A stretch of 64,000 nt of DNA. Origin: Geothrix edaphica. GTDB taxonomy: Bacteria > Acidobacteriota > Holophagae > Holophagales > Holophagaceae. Location of the stretch: contig NZ_BSDC01000001.1 in assembly GCF_030268045.1 (NCBI RefSeq), positions 434,001 to 498,000 of the forward strand, given 5' to 3'. The position numbers were made by a program, and so were the translations under genes. Below are positions 17,696 through 26,517 of this stretch, one piece after another. Each line of letters starts with the position of its first letter. Positions within the stretch are counted from its first letter, which is position 1. The notes under the pieces were generated by a model. It had not been told where the DNA came from and ran no database searches. It worked only from the letters and a program-made list of their open reading frames with translations.

Positions 17696-19455
17696 CGGAT
17701 CCCCCGGGGCGTGCGGGCGGTGTAGTGGGTGTGGAGCAGCTCGTGGGCCCGGTGGCTGAGGGGCTCGCCGAGGAAGTCGGCGTAGAGCTTCTGCACATCG
17801 GGGTTGTCGTGGCTGCAGCGCAGGGTCTTGGCGGAATCGATGCTGTAGAGGGCCTTGGCGCGGGCCCGGGCCAGGTCGTGGTTCATGGTGTAGGTGCCGA
17901 TGGGCGGGTAGGGCTGGCCGCCTCCGCAGATGCAGCCGCCGGGACAGGCCATGATCTCGATGAGGTGGTAGTCCTTCTCGCCGCGCTGCACGGCCTCCAG
18001 GAGGACCTTGGCATTCTGGAGGCCGTTGGCCACGGCCACATTCAGGGTCCTCCCGGCCAGGGTCACAGAGGCCTCCCGGATCTCGCCGGTGACGCCGCGG
18101 ACTTCGGTCAGCTCCAGGTTGCCGAGGTTCTTCCCGGTCAGCTTGAAGGCCGCCGTGCGCAGGGCGGCCTCCATCACGCCGCCGGTGGCGCCGAAGATGT
18201 CGCCGGCGCCCGACGAGGTTCCCAGCGGGTGGTCGAAGTCGCTGTCCGGCAGGCGGGTGAAGTCGATGCCGTAGGACTTGATCATCTGGGCCAGCTCGCG
18301 GGTGGTGATGACCGCGTCCGTGGTGGGGCACCCGTCGAGCACATGCTCGGGGCGGGCGGCCTCGAACTTCTTGGCCACGCAGGGCATGACGGACACCACA
18401 TAGATGTCCTTGGGATCCAGCCCCTTCTGCTGCGCGTAGTAGGTCTTGATGAGGGTGGACTGCATCTGCATCGGGCTCTTGCAGCTCGACATGTGGGGAA
18501 TCAGCTCGGGATAGAACTTCTCCAGGAAGCTCACCCACCCGGGGCTGCAGGAGGTGAGCAGGGGCAGGGGGCCGCCGCCCTCCAGGCGCTTCAGCAGCTC
18601 GTGGGCCTCTTCCATGATGGTGAGGTCGGCGCTGAAGTTGACATCGAAGATGGCGTCGAAGCCCATGCGGCGCAGGGCCGTGACCATCTTCCCGGTGACC
18701 GGAGTGCCCATGGGCAGGCCGAAGGCCTCGCCGAGGGCGGCCCGGATGGCGGGCGCGGTGGTGACCACGACATGCTTTTCCGTCCGGGGGAACCCGAGCG
18801 CCTTCCAGACGCGCTCGGTGTGGTCCTGTTCGAGGAAGGCGGCGGTGGGGCACACGCTCACGCACTGGCCGCACTGGATGCAGGCGCTCTCGTCCATGGG
18901 CGCCAGGTTGGCGGGGCCCACCACGGTGGTGAAGCCCCGGCCGTGCTGGCTGAGGTTGAACACGCACTGCACCTCGCCGCAGACGCGGATGCAGCGGCCG
19001 CAGAGGATGCACTTCTCCGCATTGCGCACCACGGAGGCCCCCGCGTCGTCGATGGGGAACTGCTTCCGTCTGCCCTCAAAGTGCCGCTCGCGCACGCCCA
19101 TGCGGTAGGCCAGGTTCTGCAGCTCGCAGATGCCGTCGCGGTCGCAGGTCTGGCAGTCCTTGGGGTGGTTGTCCAGCAGCAGCTCCACGATGTCACGGCG
19201 GGCCTCGCGGATGACGGGGCTGTTGGTCTGGACCTCCATGCCCTCCCAGGCCGTGGTGGCGCAGGAGGCCAGGCAGTGGTCGAAGCCCTCCACCTGCACC
19301 ACGCAGACCCGGCAGCTGCCCTCGAGGCTGAGCTCAGGGTGGTAGCAGAGGCGGGGGATGTGGATGCCGAGCGTTTCCGCCGCGTCCATGACCGTGGTGC
19401 CGGCCGGGACGAGGATGGGCTCGCCGTCGATCTTGAGGCTGATCATCTGGGACAT
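17692..19455 (-). CDS. hydA: [FeFe] hydrogenase catalytic subunit (HydA/HndD)
   Basis: 587 residues; reversibly reduces protons to H2. Order: [2Fe-2S] domain (C37, C48, C51, C65), His-Cys [4Fe-4S] site (H97, C101, C104, C110), two ferredoxin [4Fe-4S] clusters (C149/152/155 and C192/195/198/202 with partners), then the H-cluster domain. H-cluster cysteines are C303 (LTSCSPGW), C359 (VMPCVAKKFE), C504 and C508 (IMACPGGCICGGGQP). A small-subunit-like region ends the chain. At the position of the proton-relay cysteine of Clostridium CpI (TSCCPGW) this protein has Ser304. It follows hydB by 9 bp. Confidence 0.97.
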   Translation of the reverse strand: MSQMISLKIDGEPILVPAGTTVMDAAETLGIHIPRLCYHPELSLEGSCRVCVVQVEGFDHCLASCATTAWEGMEVQTNSPVIREARRDIVELLLDNHPKDCQTCDRDGICELQNLAYRMGVRERHFEGRRKQFPIDDAGASVVRNAEKCILCGRCIRVCGEVQCVFNLSQHGRGFTTVVGPANLAPMDESACIQCGQCVSVCPTAAFLEQDHTERVWKALGFPRTEKHVVVTTAPAIRAALGEAFGLPMGTPVTGKMVTALRRMGFDAIFDVNFSADLTIMEEAHELLKRLEGGGPLPLLTSCSPGWVSFLEKFYPELIPHMSSCKSPMQMQSTLIKTYYAQQKGLDPKDIYVVSVMPCVAKKFEAARPEHVLDGCPTTDAVITTRELAQMIKSYGIDFTRLPDSDFDHPLGTSSGAGDIFGATGGVMEAALRTAAFKLTGKNLGNLELTEVRGVTGEIREASVTLAGRTLNVAVANGLQNAKVLLEAVQRGEKDYHLIEIMACPGGCICGGGQPYPPIGTYTMNHDLARARAKALYSIDSAKTLRCSHDNPDVQKLYADFLGEPLSHRAHELLHTHYTARTPRGIR

Positions 19456-19464
19456 GGCGCGCTC

Positions 19465-21642
19465 CTACACCCGATCAATGGCGGCGAACTTGCAGACATC
19501 GAAGCAATTGCCGCACTTGATGCAGGCGGCCTGATCGATCCCATGGGCCTCCTTGCGGGCGCCGGAGATGCACTCCACGGGGCAGTTCCGGGCGCAGATG
19601 GTGCAGCCGATGCACTTCTCCGGATTGATCTCGTAGCGGATCAGGGCCACGCACTTCTTCGCGGGGCAGTGCTTGTCCTGGATGTGGGCCAGGAACTCCT
19701 CCCGGAAGTGCTTGAGGCTGGAGAGCACGGGGTTCGGCGCGGCGCGGCCCAGGCCGCAGAGGCTGGTGCGCTGGCAGAGGCGGGACAGGCGCTCGAGCTT
19801 GTCCAGGTCGGCCAGCTCTCCCTTGCCCAGGGTGATGCGCTCCAGGATCTCGAGGATGCGCGTGGTGCCCTCCCGGCAGGGCGTGCACTTCCCGCAGCTC
19901 TCCTCCTGGCTGAAGGCCATGTAGAACTTCGCGATGTCGACCATGCAGTCGTCCTCGCTCAGGACGATCATGCCGCCGGAGCCCATGATGGAGCCGGCCT
20001 TCTGCAGCGGCTCGAAGTCCACCTCCATGCCCTGCATGGCCGCGGGGATGAAGCCGCCCGCGGGGCCGCCGGTCTGGATGGCCTTGAGCTGCCTGCCGCC
20101 GGAGACGCCGCCGCCGATGTCGTTCACCACGCGGGAGAGCGTGGTGCCCAGGGGCACTTCCACCAGGCCCGTGTGCCGCACCTTGCCCGCCAGGGCGAAG
20201 ACCTTGGTCCCGCCGCTCTTCGGGGTGCCGATGCGGGAATACCAGTCGCCGCCGTAGCGCAGGATGGCGGAGACATTGGCGAAGGTCTCCACATTGTTGA
20301 TCACCGTGGGGTGGCCCCACAGGCCGCGATCCGTGGGGTAGGGCGGGCGCACCTTCGGCTGGCCGCGCTCGCCTTCGATGGAGCGGATGAGGGCCGTCTC
20401 CTCGCCGCAGACGAAGGCGCCTGCGCCGAGCCGGATCTCCAGGTCGAAGTCGAAGCCGGAGCCCATGATGTCCCTGCCGAGCAGCCCCTGGGCCCGGCAG
20501 GCGGCGATGGCCTGCTCGATGCGCTTGATGGCCAGCGGGTACTCGGCCCGGATGTAGAAGAACCCCTTCTGCGCGCCGATGGCGAAGCCGCCGATGATCA
20601 TGCCCTCGACGATGTTGAAGGGGTCGCTCTCGAGCATGGAGCGGTCCATGAAGGCGCCCGGGTCGCCCTCGTCGCCGTTGCAGATGATGAAGCGGGTGGT
20701 GTCGGCCTGCTGGCGCGCCAGGGTCCACTTGGTGGCCGTCAGGAAGCCGCCGCCGCCGCGGCCTCGGAGCCGGGCCTTGGTCAGTTCGGAGATCACCCAG
20801 TCGGGCTCGCGGCGTTCCAGGGTGGTGGCCAGGGCCTTGAAGCCGTCGAAGCCGAGGTATTCGTCGAGGTTCTCGGGATCGACGACGCCCGCATTCCGCA
20901 GGGCGATTCGGCTCTGGCGGTTGAAGAACGCCACATCCCCATAGCGCTCCAGGAACTCCAGGGCGATGGGCTCCTCCTGCACCCGCAGGCGGGCGACCAC
21001 CTGGCCTTGGAGGACGTGCTCCTGGAGGATGTCCTCCAGATCAGCTTCCGAGGTCACGCGATAGAGGATCTTCTCGGGGCGGGCCAGGAGGTAGGTGGCG
21101 GCGGAGCCCGCTAGCCCGCAGGCCCCGAAGCAGCTGGTGGTCGCCACGCCCACCCGGTGAGGCTCGACGCCGTGTTCCTCGAGCAGCTCCAGGAACCGGG
21201 CGCGGAGGTCCACGCCGCCCTTCTGGCAGCGGTCCCCTTCGCAGAACAGGAACTCGCGCTCGGGCAGCGCCTCACCGTCATGATCCAGCACGTGCTTCAT
21301 CACCGGCACGCCGCCCTGGATGTGCTCGGTGAAGATGCGGTGGACCAGGTCGCGGTCCACCCGCTCGTACTTGACGGGCAGCTGGCCGGGCAGGCGCACG
21401 CCGAGGATGGGCTCGCGCGAGCAGCGGCCCGTGCAGCCGGTGCGGTGGATGACGATGTCCTTCCGCCCGGAGGCCCGGATGTGCCGGATGAACTCCTCGG
21501 CCACCGCCTGTGATCCCGCCGCGTGCTCGCAGGTGGCGGACCCGACCTGGATGAGGATCCGGTTCTCCAGGTCCCTGTCGGCCAGGGTCCGGACGGCACG
21601 GTCCGCCAGGGACCGGTAGAAGTCGCTCACGGGAAGAGGCAT
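19465..21642 (-). CDS. hydB: [FeFe] hydrogenase beta subunit, NAD/FMN-binding (NuoF-like, HydB/HndC)
   Basis: 725 residues. The N terminus holds two thioredoxin-like segments in tandem. The first has C38, C70 and C74 only; the second has the full set C134-x4-C139 and C171-x3-C175. The FMN/NADH domain follows (RLRGRGGGGF, NGDEGDPGAFMDRSMLESDP), then SLBB (GLVEVPLGTTLSRVVNDIGG), the NuoF [4Fe-4S] site (SCGKCTPCREGT), and a C-terminal two-cluster ferredoxin (CIGCTICARNCP, CIKCGNCFDVC). This architecture is that of electron-bifurcating or NAD(P)-linked hydrogenases. The start at 21642 follows AGGAG; an ATG/GTG further up is less supported. Confidence 0.95.
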   Translation of the reverse strand: MPLPVSDFYRSLADRAVRTLADRDLENRILIQVGSATCEHAAGSQAVAEEFIRHIRASGRKDIVIHRTGCTGRCSREPILGVRLPGQLPVKYERVDRDLVHRIFTEHIQGGVPVMKHVLDHDGEALPEREFLFCEGDRCQKGGVDLRARFLELLEEHGVEPHRVGVATTSCFGACGLAGSAATYLLARPEKILYRVTSEADLEDILQEHVLQGQVVARLRVQEEPIALEFLERYGDVAFFNRQSRIALRNAGVVDPENLDEYLGFDGFKALATTLERREPDWVISELTKARLRGRGGGGFLTATKWTLARQQADTTRFIICNGDEGDPGAFMDRSMLESDPFNIVEGMIIGGFAIGAQKGFFYIRAEYPLAIKRIEQAIAACRAQGLLGRDIMGSGFDFDLEIRLGAGAFVCGEETALIRSIEGERGQPKVRPPYPTDRGLWGHPTVINNVETFANVSAILRYGGDWYSRIGTPKSGGTKVFALAGKVRHTGLVEVPLGTTLSRVVNDIGGGVSGGRQLKAIQTGGPAGGFIPAAMQGMEVDFEPLQKAGSIMGSGGMIVLSEDDCMVDIAKFYMAFSQEESCGKCTPCREGTTRILEILERITLGKGELADLDKLERLSRLCQRTSLCGLGRAAPNPVLSSLKHFREEFLAHIQDKHCPAKKCVALIRYEINPEKCIGCTICARNCPVECISGARKEAHGIDQAACIKCGNCFDVCKFAAIDRV

Positions 21643-21768
21643 GAACTCTCCTGCCACCCGCTGGGGACGGGTGGATTCAAAGATGTGGAGGACGGCGGAG
21701 AGGAGGGACCCAGCACCGCGGACCGGCCATCAGCTGCACAGGGAGTCTGCTCATTGATGACCTATAGA

Positions 21769-22851
21769 TCAGTGATGGAAGTCACATCCGGCTAAATCTT
21801 TACACTCTGTTCTGAGGCGGCCTCCAGGGCCCCTGCCGATCTGCCTTCCCAGGGCGCGGAGGCGGGTCTCCAGGCAGCCCTGGCAGGCCGCGGCCGTCTC
21901 GCCCACGCAGGCCTTGCCGGGGTAGATCTCGTAGCGGACGCGATAGCCCACGGGCGTCACATTGGGCATCAGCACGTTGGCCCCGCGCCTCAGCGCCAGC
22001 TCGCGCCCCTGAGCGCGGTCGAGGGTGGCGAGGGCGGTGGTGCCGGGGATGTTGGCCTCGGGGCAGAGCCGGCGCGTCAGGGCCACGGCCTTGAGGGTGG
22101 TGAGCTCGTCGTTGGGGACCTGATCCCGCAGAGCCAGGTAGGACGGGGCATCCGGCCCGCCCATGGGCGTCCGGGGGCTGGGCAGGAAGGGGCCGATCCC
22201 GAGCATGTCCATGTCGAATTCGCGGAAGCGGAGCAGGTCGGCGGCGAGGATGTCCCAGGTCTGGCCCGGAATGCCCACCATCACGCCGGTGCCGATCTCG
22301 TAGCCCATGTCCCGCATGCGGCGGAGCTGGGCCAGGCGGTCGCTGGGCCGGCCCGGCAGGTCCGGATGGATGAGGTGGTACAGCTCCGGGTCGCCGGTCT
22401 CGAAGCGCAGCAGGTAGCGATCCGCGCCCGCGGCCCTCCAGGCGGCCAGGTCCCCGTCGCTCCGCTCCCCCAGGGAAAGCGTGACGGCCAGGGGCGTGTC
22501 GGCCTTGATGGCCCGCACCGCCTCTGCGATGAGGGCCCGGTCGAGGCCCGGGTCCTCTCCGGCCTGGATGACCACGCTGCCGTAGCCGAGGCGGTGGGCC
22601 TCCCGGGCCGCGTCGAGGATCTCCTCCCCCGTCATGCGGTAGCGGTCCAGGCCCCGGGCGGGGGCCCGCAGCCCGCAGTAGTGGCATGCACGCACGCAGA
22701 AGCTGGAGGCTTCGATGAGGCCGCGCAGGTGGACCTCGTCGCCGACCCGGGCCCGGCGCACCGCATCCGCCTCGGCCCAGAGGCGCTCGAGGGCGGCGGG
22801 GTCCTCTTCCCGGAGCCAGGCCTTCACGCGGCCCTGGTCGAGGTCAGCCAT
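21769..22851 (-). CDS. hydE: [FeFe] hydrogenase H-cluster maturase HydE (radical SAM)
   Basis: 360 residues, radical SAM/BATS fold, needed with HydF and HydG to build the di-iron subcluster. The radical SAM motif is CVRACHYCG (C-x3-C-x2-C). Other family segments are RMTGEEILDAAREAHRLGYG, VIQAGEDP and GTGVMVGIPGQT. The start overlaps the hydF end by 8 bp. A 126-bp gap separates it from hydB and holds an AT-richer stretch around 21755-21785, possibly a secondary promoter. Confidence 0.96.
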   Translation of the reverse strand: MADLDQGRVKAWLREEDPAALERLWAEADAVRRARVGDEVHLRGLIEASSFCVRACHYCGLRAPARGLDRYRMTGEEILDAAREAHRLGYGSVVIQAGEDPGLDRALIAEAVRAIKADTPLAVTLSLGERSDGDLAAWRAAGADRYLLRFETGDPELYHLIHPDLPGRPSDRLAQLRRMRDMGYEIGTGVMVGIPGQTWDILAADLLRFREFDMDMLGIGPFLPSPRTPMGGPDAPSYLALRDQVPNDELTTLKAVALTRRLCPEANIPGTTALATLDRAQGRELALRRGANVLMPNVTPVGYRVRYEIYPGKACVGETAAACQGCLETRLRALGRQIGRGPGGRLRTECKDLAGCDFHH

Positions 22852-24064
22852 GCAGGGCCTCCAGGGCTTCCGGGAAGGGGCGCAGCGCGCGGTCGAGGAT
22901 GCCCTTGGCGCAGGCGATGGCCAGCCCGTAGTTGGTGATGGGAACCCCGGCCTCCTCGCAGCGCTGGATGCGGGACAGCATCTCGCGGCGGTTGCCCATG
23001 CAGTTGCCGCAGTGCACCACCAGGGCGTAGCGCGCGAGATCCATGGGAAAGTCCCGCCCCTGGATGTGCTCGAAGCGCAGCGGCGCTCCCACCCGGGCCT
23101 CGAGCCAGCGGGGGAGCTTCACGCGGCCGATGTCCTCGTCACCGGGGTGATGGGTGCAACCTTCGGCCACCAGGACGCGGTCGCCGCCGCGGAGGCGGTC
23201 GATGGCGGCGGTGCCGCGCACCTGGGCCCGCAGGTCGCCATGGAAGCGGCTCAGCAGGATGCTGAAGGAGGTGAGGGGAACCTCGGCGGGGACCTGCGCA
23301 GCGACGCCCTGGAAGGCCTGGGAGTCGGTGATGACCAGGGCCGGGGGGCGCTTCAGCCCCTCCAGCGCCGCCGGCAGCTCGCGCTCCTGCACCACCAGGG
23401 CCAGACTGTGGCCGTCCAGCAGGTCGCGGATGGCCATGACCTGGGGCAGGATGAGGCGTCCCTTCGGGGCCTCCGAATCGATGGGCATCACCAGGATCGC
23501 CACCTGGCCCGGGGGCACCAGGTCCGCGAGCAGCTGGCGGGAGTCGAGGAATCCGCCGGGCGCAGCCCGGAGCAGGGCCTCCTTCAGCTCTGGCAGGCCC
23601 TCGCCGCTCCGGGCGGAGACGGGCACGCAGGGCGTCCCCAGGGCCTCAATGCGGGCCCGTCCCGAGTCCAGGGGAGCCGCCAGATCCGCCTTGTTCAGGA
23701 CCCCCACGGTGGGGATGTCCCGCTGCTTCAGCTCGGCCAGGAGGGCGTCCTCGAAAGGGCCCCAGGCCCCGGCCTCGGCCACGAGGAGGGCCAGGTCCAC
23801 CCGCTCGAGGACGGCGCGGGTGCGGGCCATGCGCTGACCTCCGAGGGCACCCTCGTCATCCAGACCGGCCGTATCCACGAAGAGCACCGGGCCCAGCGGC
23901 AGCAGCTCCATGGGCTTCTCCACCGGATCCGTGGTGGTGCCCGCCTGCTCGGAGACGAGGGAGACCTGCTGGCGCGTGAGGGCGTTCAGCAGCGAGGACT
24001 TCCCCACGTTGCGGCGCCCGAAGAGGCCGATGTGGAGGCGGAGGGTGCGGGGCGTGGGCTGCAT
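22844..24064 (-). CDS. hydF: [FeFe] hydrogenase H-cluster maturation GTPase HydF
   Basis: 406 residues. The N-terminal GTPase domain has P-loop GRRNVGKSSL, GTTTDP, DTAGLDDEG and NKAD. The C-terminal cluster-binding domain carries CTHHPG and, about 50 residues later, HCGNC, matching the CxHx(46-53)HCxxC signature. HydF is the scaffold that receives the di-iron unit and delivers it to HydA. The ATG at 24064 (MQPTPRTLRLHIGLF) is chosen because the conserved GTPase start follows directly. It is 14 bp after hydG. Confidence 0.96.
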   Translation of the reverse strand: MQPTPRTLRLHIGLFGRRNVGKSSLLNALTRQQVSLVSEQAGTTTDPVEKPMELLPLGPVLFVDTAGLDDEGALGGQRMARTRAVLERVDLALLVAEAGAWGPFEDALLAELKQRDIPTVGVLNKADLAAPLDSGRARIEALGTPCVPVSARSGEGLPELKEALLRAAPGGFLDSRQLLADLVPPGQVAILVMPIDSEAPKGRLILPQVMAIRDLLDGHSLALVVQERELPAALEGLKRPPALVITDSQAFQGVAAQVPAEVPLTSFSILLSRFHGDLRAQVRGTAAIDRLRGGDRVLVAEGCTHHPGDEDIGRVKLPRWLEARVGAPLRFEHIQGRDFPMDLARYALVVHCGNCMGNRREMLSRIQRCEEAGVPITNYGLAIACAKGILDRALRPFPEALEALHG

Positions 24065-24078
24065 GGGATTCCCGGCGC

Positions 24079-25476
24079 TCAGCAGAAGACGTCGCGTTCG
24101 CCGCGCCGCACGCGCGCCACCATGGACTCGGCGCGCGTGCGGGCCCGGTCGTCCATGGCGGCGAGGCTGCCCGCGACCAGGGCTCCGGCCGCGGCGCGGG
24201 TGGCGGGGCCGGCATGGTCCTCCACGAACTCCTGGAGGGTGGCGAGGGCGTTGGGCTGGCAATGGAGCTTGATCTCGCCGGGCCTGGCGAGGTCCATGAA
24301 GTCGGCGCCGGTGCGGCCCAGGCGGTAGCAGCTGGTGCAGAAGCTGGGGATGAAGCCGGACTCCGCCAGGTCGTGCACCACCTCGTCCAGGTCGCGGTGA
24401 TCACCCAGGGAGAACTGGGCGCCGCCGTCGCCGCCGTCCTCTTCGTAGCCGCCGGGGTTGGTGCGGCTCCCCGCGCTGATCTGGCTGATGCCCAGGTGGA
24501 AGACCTCGCGGCGGATCTCCGGGCGTTCGCGGGTGCTGAGGATCAGCCCCGTGTAGGGCACCGCCAGCCGGAGGATGGCGACGAGCTTGCGGAAGTCGGC
24601 GTCGGTCACGGCGAAGGGCGGGGCTTCGCTGGTGGCGGAACCCTCGGCGGGCTCGATGCGCGGCACGCTGATGGTGTGGGGCCCGCACCCGAAGCGGTCT
24701 TCCAGGTGGCGGGCGTGGCGCAGGAGGGCCAGCAGCTCGAAGCGCCAGTCATGGAGGCCGAAGAGGGCGCCGATGCCCACATCCTCGATGCCCGCCTGCA
24801 TGGCCCGGTCCATGCAGCCCAGGCGCCAGTCGTAGTCGGCCTTGAGGCCGCGGGGATGCATCAGCGCGTAGGTGGCCCGGTGGTAGGTTTCCTGGAACAG
24901 CTGATAGGTACCGATCCGGGTTTCCCTGAGGCGCCGGAAGCCCTGGAGGTCCAGGGGGGCGATGTTCACATTCACCCGGCGGATGCTCTCGGTGCCTTCG
25001 CGCGTGGCGTAGACCGTGCGGATGGCCTTCAGGATGTAGTCCAGGCCCTCCTGGGGGTAGGCTTCGCCCGCCACGAGCAGCAGGCGCTTGTGGCCCTGGC
25101 GCAGGAGGTGGCGCACGTCGGCGGCGATCTCCGCCTGGCTCAGCGCGCGGCGGGCCAGGTCGCGGTTGGAGGCCCTGAACGCGCAGTAGAGGCACTCGTT
25201 GCCGCAGAGGTTCGACACATAGAGCGGCGCGAACAGGACGATGCGCCGGCCGTAGATCTCCTCCTTCACCTGCTCGGCCGCGTGGAACAGCTCGTCCAGC
25301 AGCTCGGGCTGCCGGAGGGCCATGAGGATCGGGAGGTCGGCCTCCTCCAGGCCCCCCAGCTCCCGGGCCCGGGCGAGGATGTCGCGAACGCGGACAGGAT
25401 CCTGCGCCGGCGCAGCATCCAACAGCCGGCCCATGGACGCTTCATCCAGGGGGAATGCTTCCGAAGGGCCATGCAT
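24079..25476 (-). CDS. hydG: [FeFe] hydrogenase maturase HydG (tyrosine lyase, radical SAM)
   Basis: 465 residues, the usual length. Cleaves tyrosine to make the CO and CN ligands of the H-cluster. The radical SAM site is LCGNECLYCAF (C-x3-C-x2-C). The C-terminal auxiliary cluster site is CTSC followed after 22 residues by a third Cys (IKLHC), the C-x2-C-x22-C pattern specific to HydG. The start at 25476 is preceded by GGAGG at 8 nt; an in-frame codon at 25515 lacks this. It is the first gene of the hyd operon, 85 bp after the EamA gene. Confidence 0.96.
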   Translation of the reverse strand: MHGPSEAFPLDEASMGRLLDAAPAQDPVRVRDILARARELGGLEEADLPILMALRQPELLDELFHAAEQVKEEIYGRRIVLFAPLYVSNLCGNECLYCAFRASNRDLARRALSQAEIAADVRHLLRQGHKRLLLVAGEAYPQEGLDYILKAIRTVYATREGTESIRRVNVNIAPLDLQGFRRLRETRIGTYQLFQETYHRATYALMHPRGLKADYDWRLGCMDRAMQAGIEDVGIGALFGLHDWRFELLALLRHARHLEDRFGCGPHTISVPRIEPAEGSATSEAPPFAVTDADFRKLVAILRLAVPYTGLILSTRERPEIRREVFHLGISQISAGSRTNPGGYEEDGGDGGAQFSLGDHRDLDEVVHDLAESGFIPSFCTSCYRLGRTGADFMDLARPGEIKLHCQPNALATLQEFVEDHAGPATRAAAGALVAGSLAAMDDRARTRAESMVARVRRGERDVFC

Positions 25477-25561
25477 GGAAAGAACCTCCGCGGGGGAGCG
25501 CTGCTGGCCAAACATAACCCTGAGGTTGTCTTTGATCCAGCCCCGCAGGGGCGGACCTTGG

Positions 25562-26443
25562 TCACAACCGCGCGGGTAGGCGTCTCGAGAGGCGGGGTGG
25601 CAGGCTGTACCAGATGATCGTCCCCAGGATCAGCAGTCCGCCCAGGAGGGCCCAGGCCGAAGGCCGCTCGCCGATCCCGAGGAACACCCAGATGGGATTG
25701 AGGACGGCCTCGAGGGTGCCGGTCACCACGGCGCCGGTGGCGGAGAGGTGCTTCATGCCGGCGTTGAACAGGAGGTAGGCCACGCCGATCTGGAAGACGC
25801 CGAGGTAGAGGAGGATGCCGGTCTGGCTTGGCGTCGGGTGGAAACCCCGCAGGGCCAAGGGCGCGCACAGGAGTGCCACCAGGAAGTTGCCCAGGATGAT
25901 GGAGCTGATGGGATCCACCTCCGGGCGGCGGTCCCGCTGCAGCTTGAGGGAGAGGGAGAAGAGGGCCAGGCAGAGGCCCGAGGCGACGCCGAGGATATTG
26001 CCGGACAGGGTGCCCGCGCCGAGGCGGCCCACGAAGAAGAGCGCCATGGCCCCGAGGCAGACGATCACCGCCGTGAGGTCCCGGGCCGCGACCCGGCGGC
26101 CGGCCAGGCGCGGCTCGAGGAACACCAGGTAGATGGGTGCGGAGAACTGCAGGAAGATCGCGTTCGCCGCGGTGGTGAGCTTGGTGGCGGCCACGAAGAA
26201 CACCAGCACGCCGGCGTACGAGACGGCGCAGGCCAGGGCCAGCGCATCCGGCCGGGGGAAGGGGCGCCCGCCCCGCAGCCGCACCACCAGGGCGATGGTG
26301 AGGGCCGCCACCAGGCTGCGGGCGAAGGCGATCTGCAGTGCGCACAGGGGCAGCACCTTGATGAACAGGCCACTGGAGCTCCAGAGCAGGGCCGCGAGCG
26401 CCACCAGGGCCGCGCCCCGCATGCTGTCGCCATGTCCGGTCAT
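25562..26443 (-). CDS. EamA/DMT-family membrane transporter
   Basis: 293 residues with about ten hydrophobic segments in two EamA halves: ALVALAALLWSSSGLFIKVL begins the first, ILGVASGLCLALFSLSLKL the second. Members export amino acids or metabolites; the substrate here is unknown. The start could be 26443 or an in-frame ATG at 26422, and neither has a clear ribosome-binding site. It may be cotranscribed with hydG downstream. Confidence 0.85.
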   Translation of the reverse strand: MTGHGDSMRGAALVALAALLWSSSGLFIKVLPLCALQIAFARSLVAALTIALVVRLRGGRPFPRPDALALACAVSYAGVLVFFVAATKLTTAANAIFLQFSAPIYLVFLEPRLAGRRVAARDLTAVIVCLGAMALFFVGRLGAGTLSGNILGVASGLCLALFSLSLKLQRDRRPEVDPISSIILGNFLVALLCAPLALRGFHPTPSQTGILLYLGVFQIGVAYLLFNAGMKHLSATGAVVTGTLEAVLNPIWVFLGIGERPSAWALLGGLLILGTIIWYSLPPRLSRRLPARL

Positions 26444-26467
26444 GGAGCCATTGGATCACGGCCGGAT

Positions 26468-26484
26468 CTTCGTGTCCTTCGTGG
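26468..26484. repeat. Short CTTCGTG tandem, possible fragment of a dispersed repeat
   Basis: CTTCGTGTCCTTCGTGG has two near-copies of CTTCGTG in the gap between the EamA gene and the anti-sigma gene. From memory, similar CTTCGTG arrays occur between genes in diverse bacteria. Only one arm is present here. Confidence 0.35.
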
Positions 26485-26517
26485 GGACCCCCAGGCTTTC
26501 CAAAATGAAAAGCTGGA

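Noticed and set aside
17725-21114. 1129-codon open frame opposite hydA/hydB
   Set aside because: Shadow of high-GC coding: it is antisense to clearly conserved hydrogenase genes, low-complexity and rich in Gly/Ala/Val/Leu/His, with no domain.
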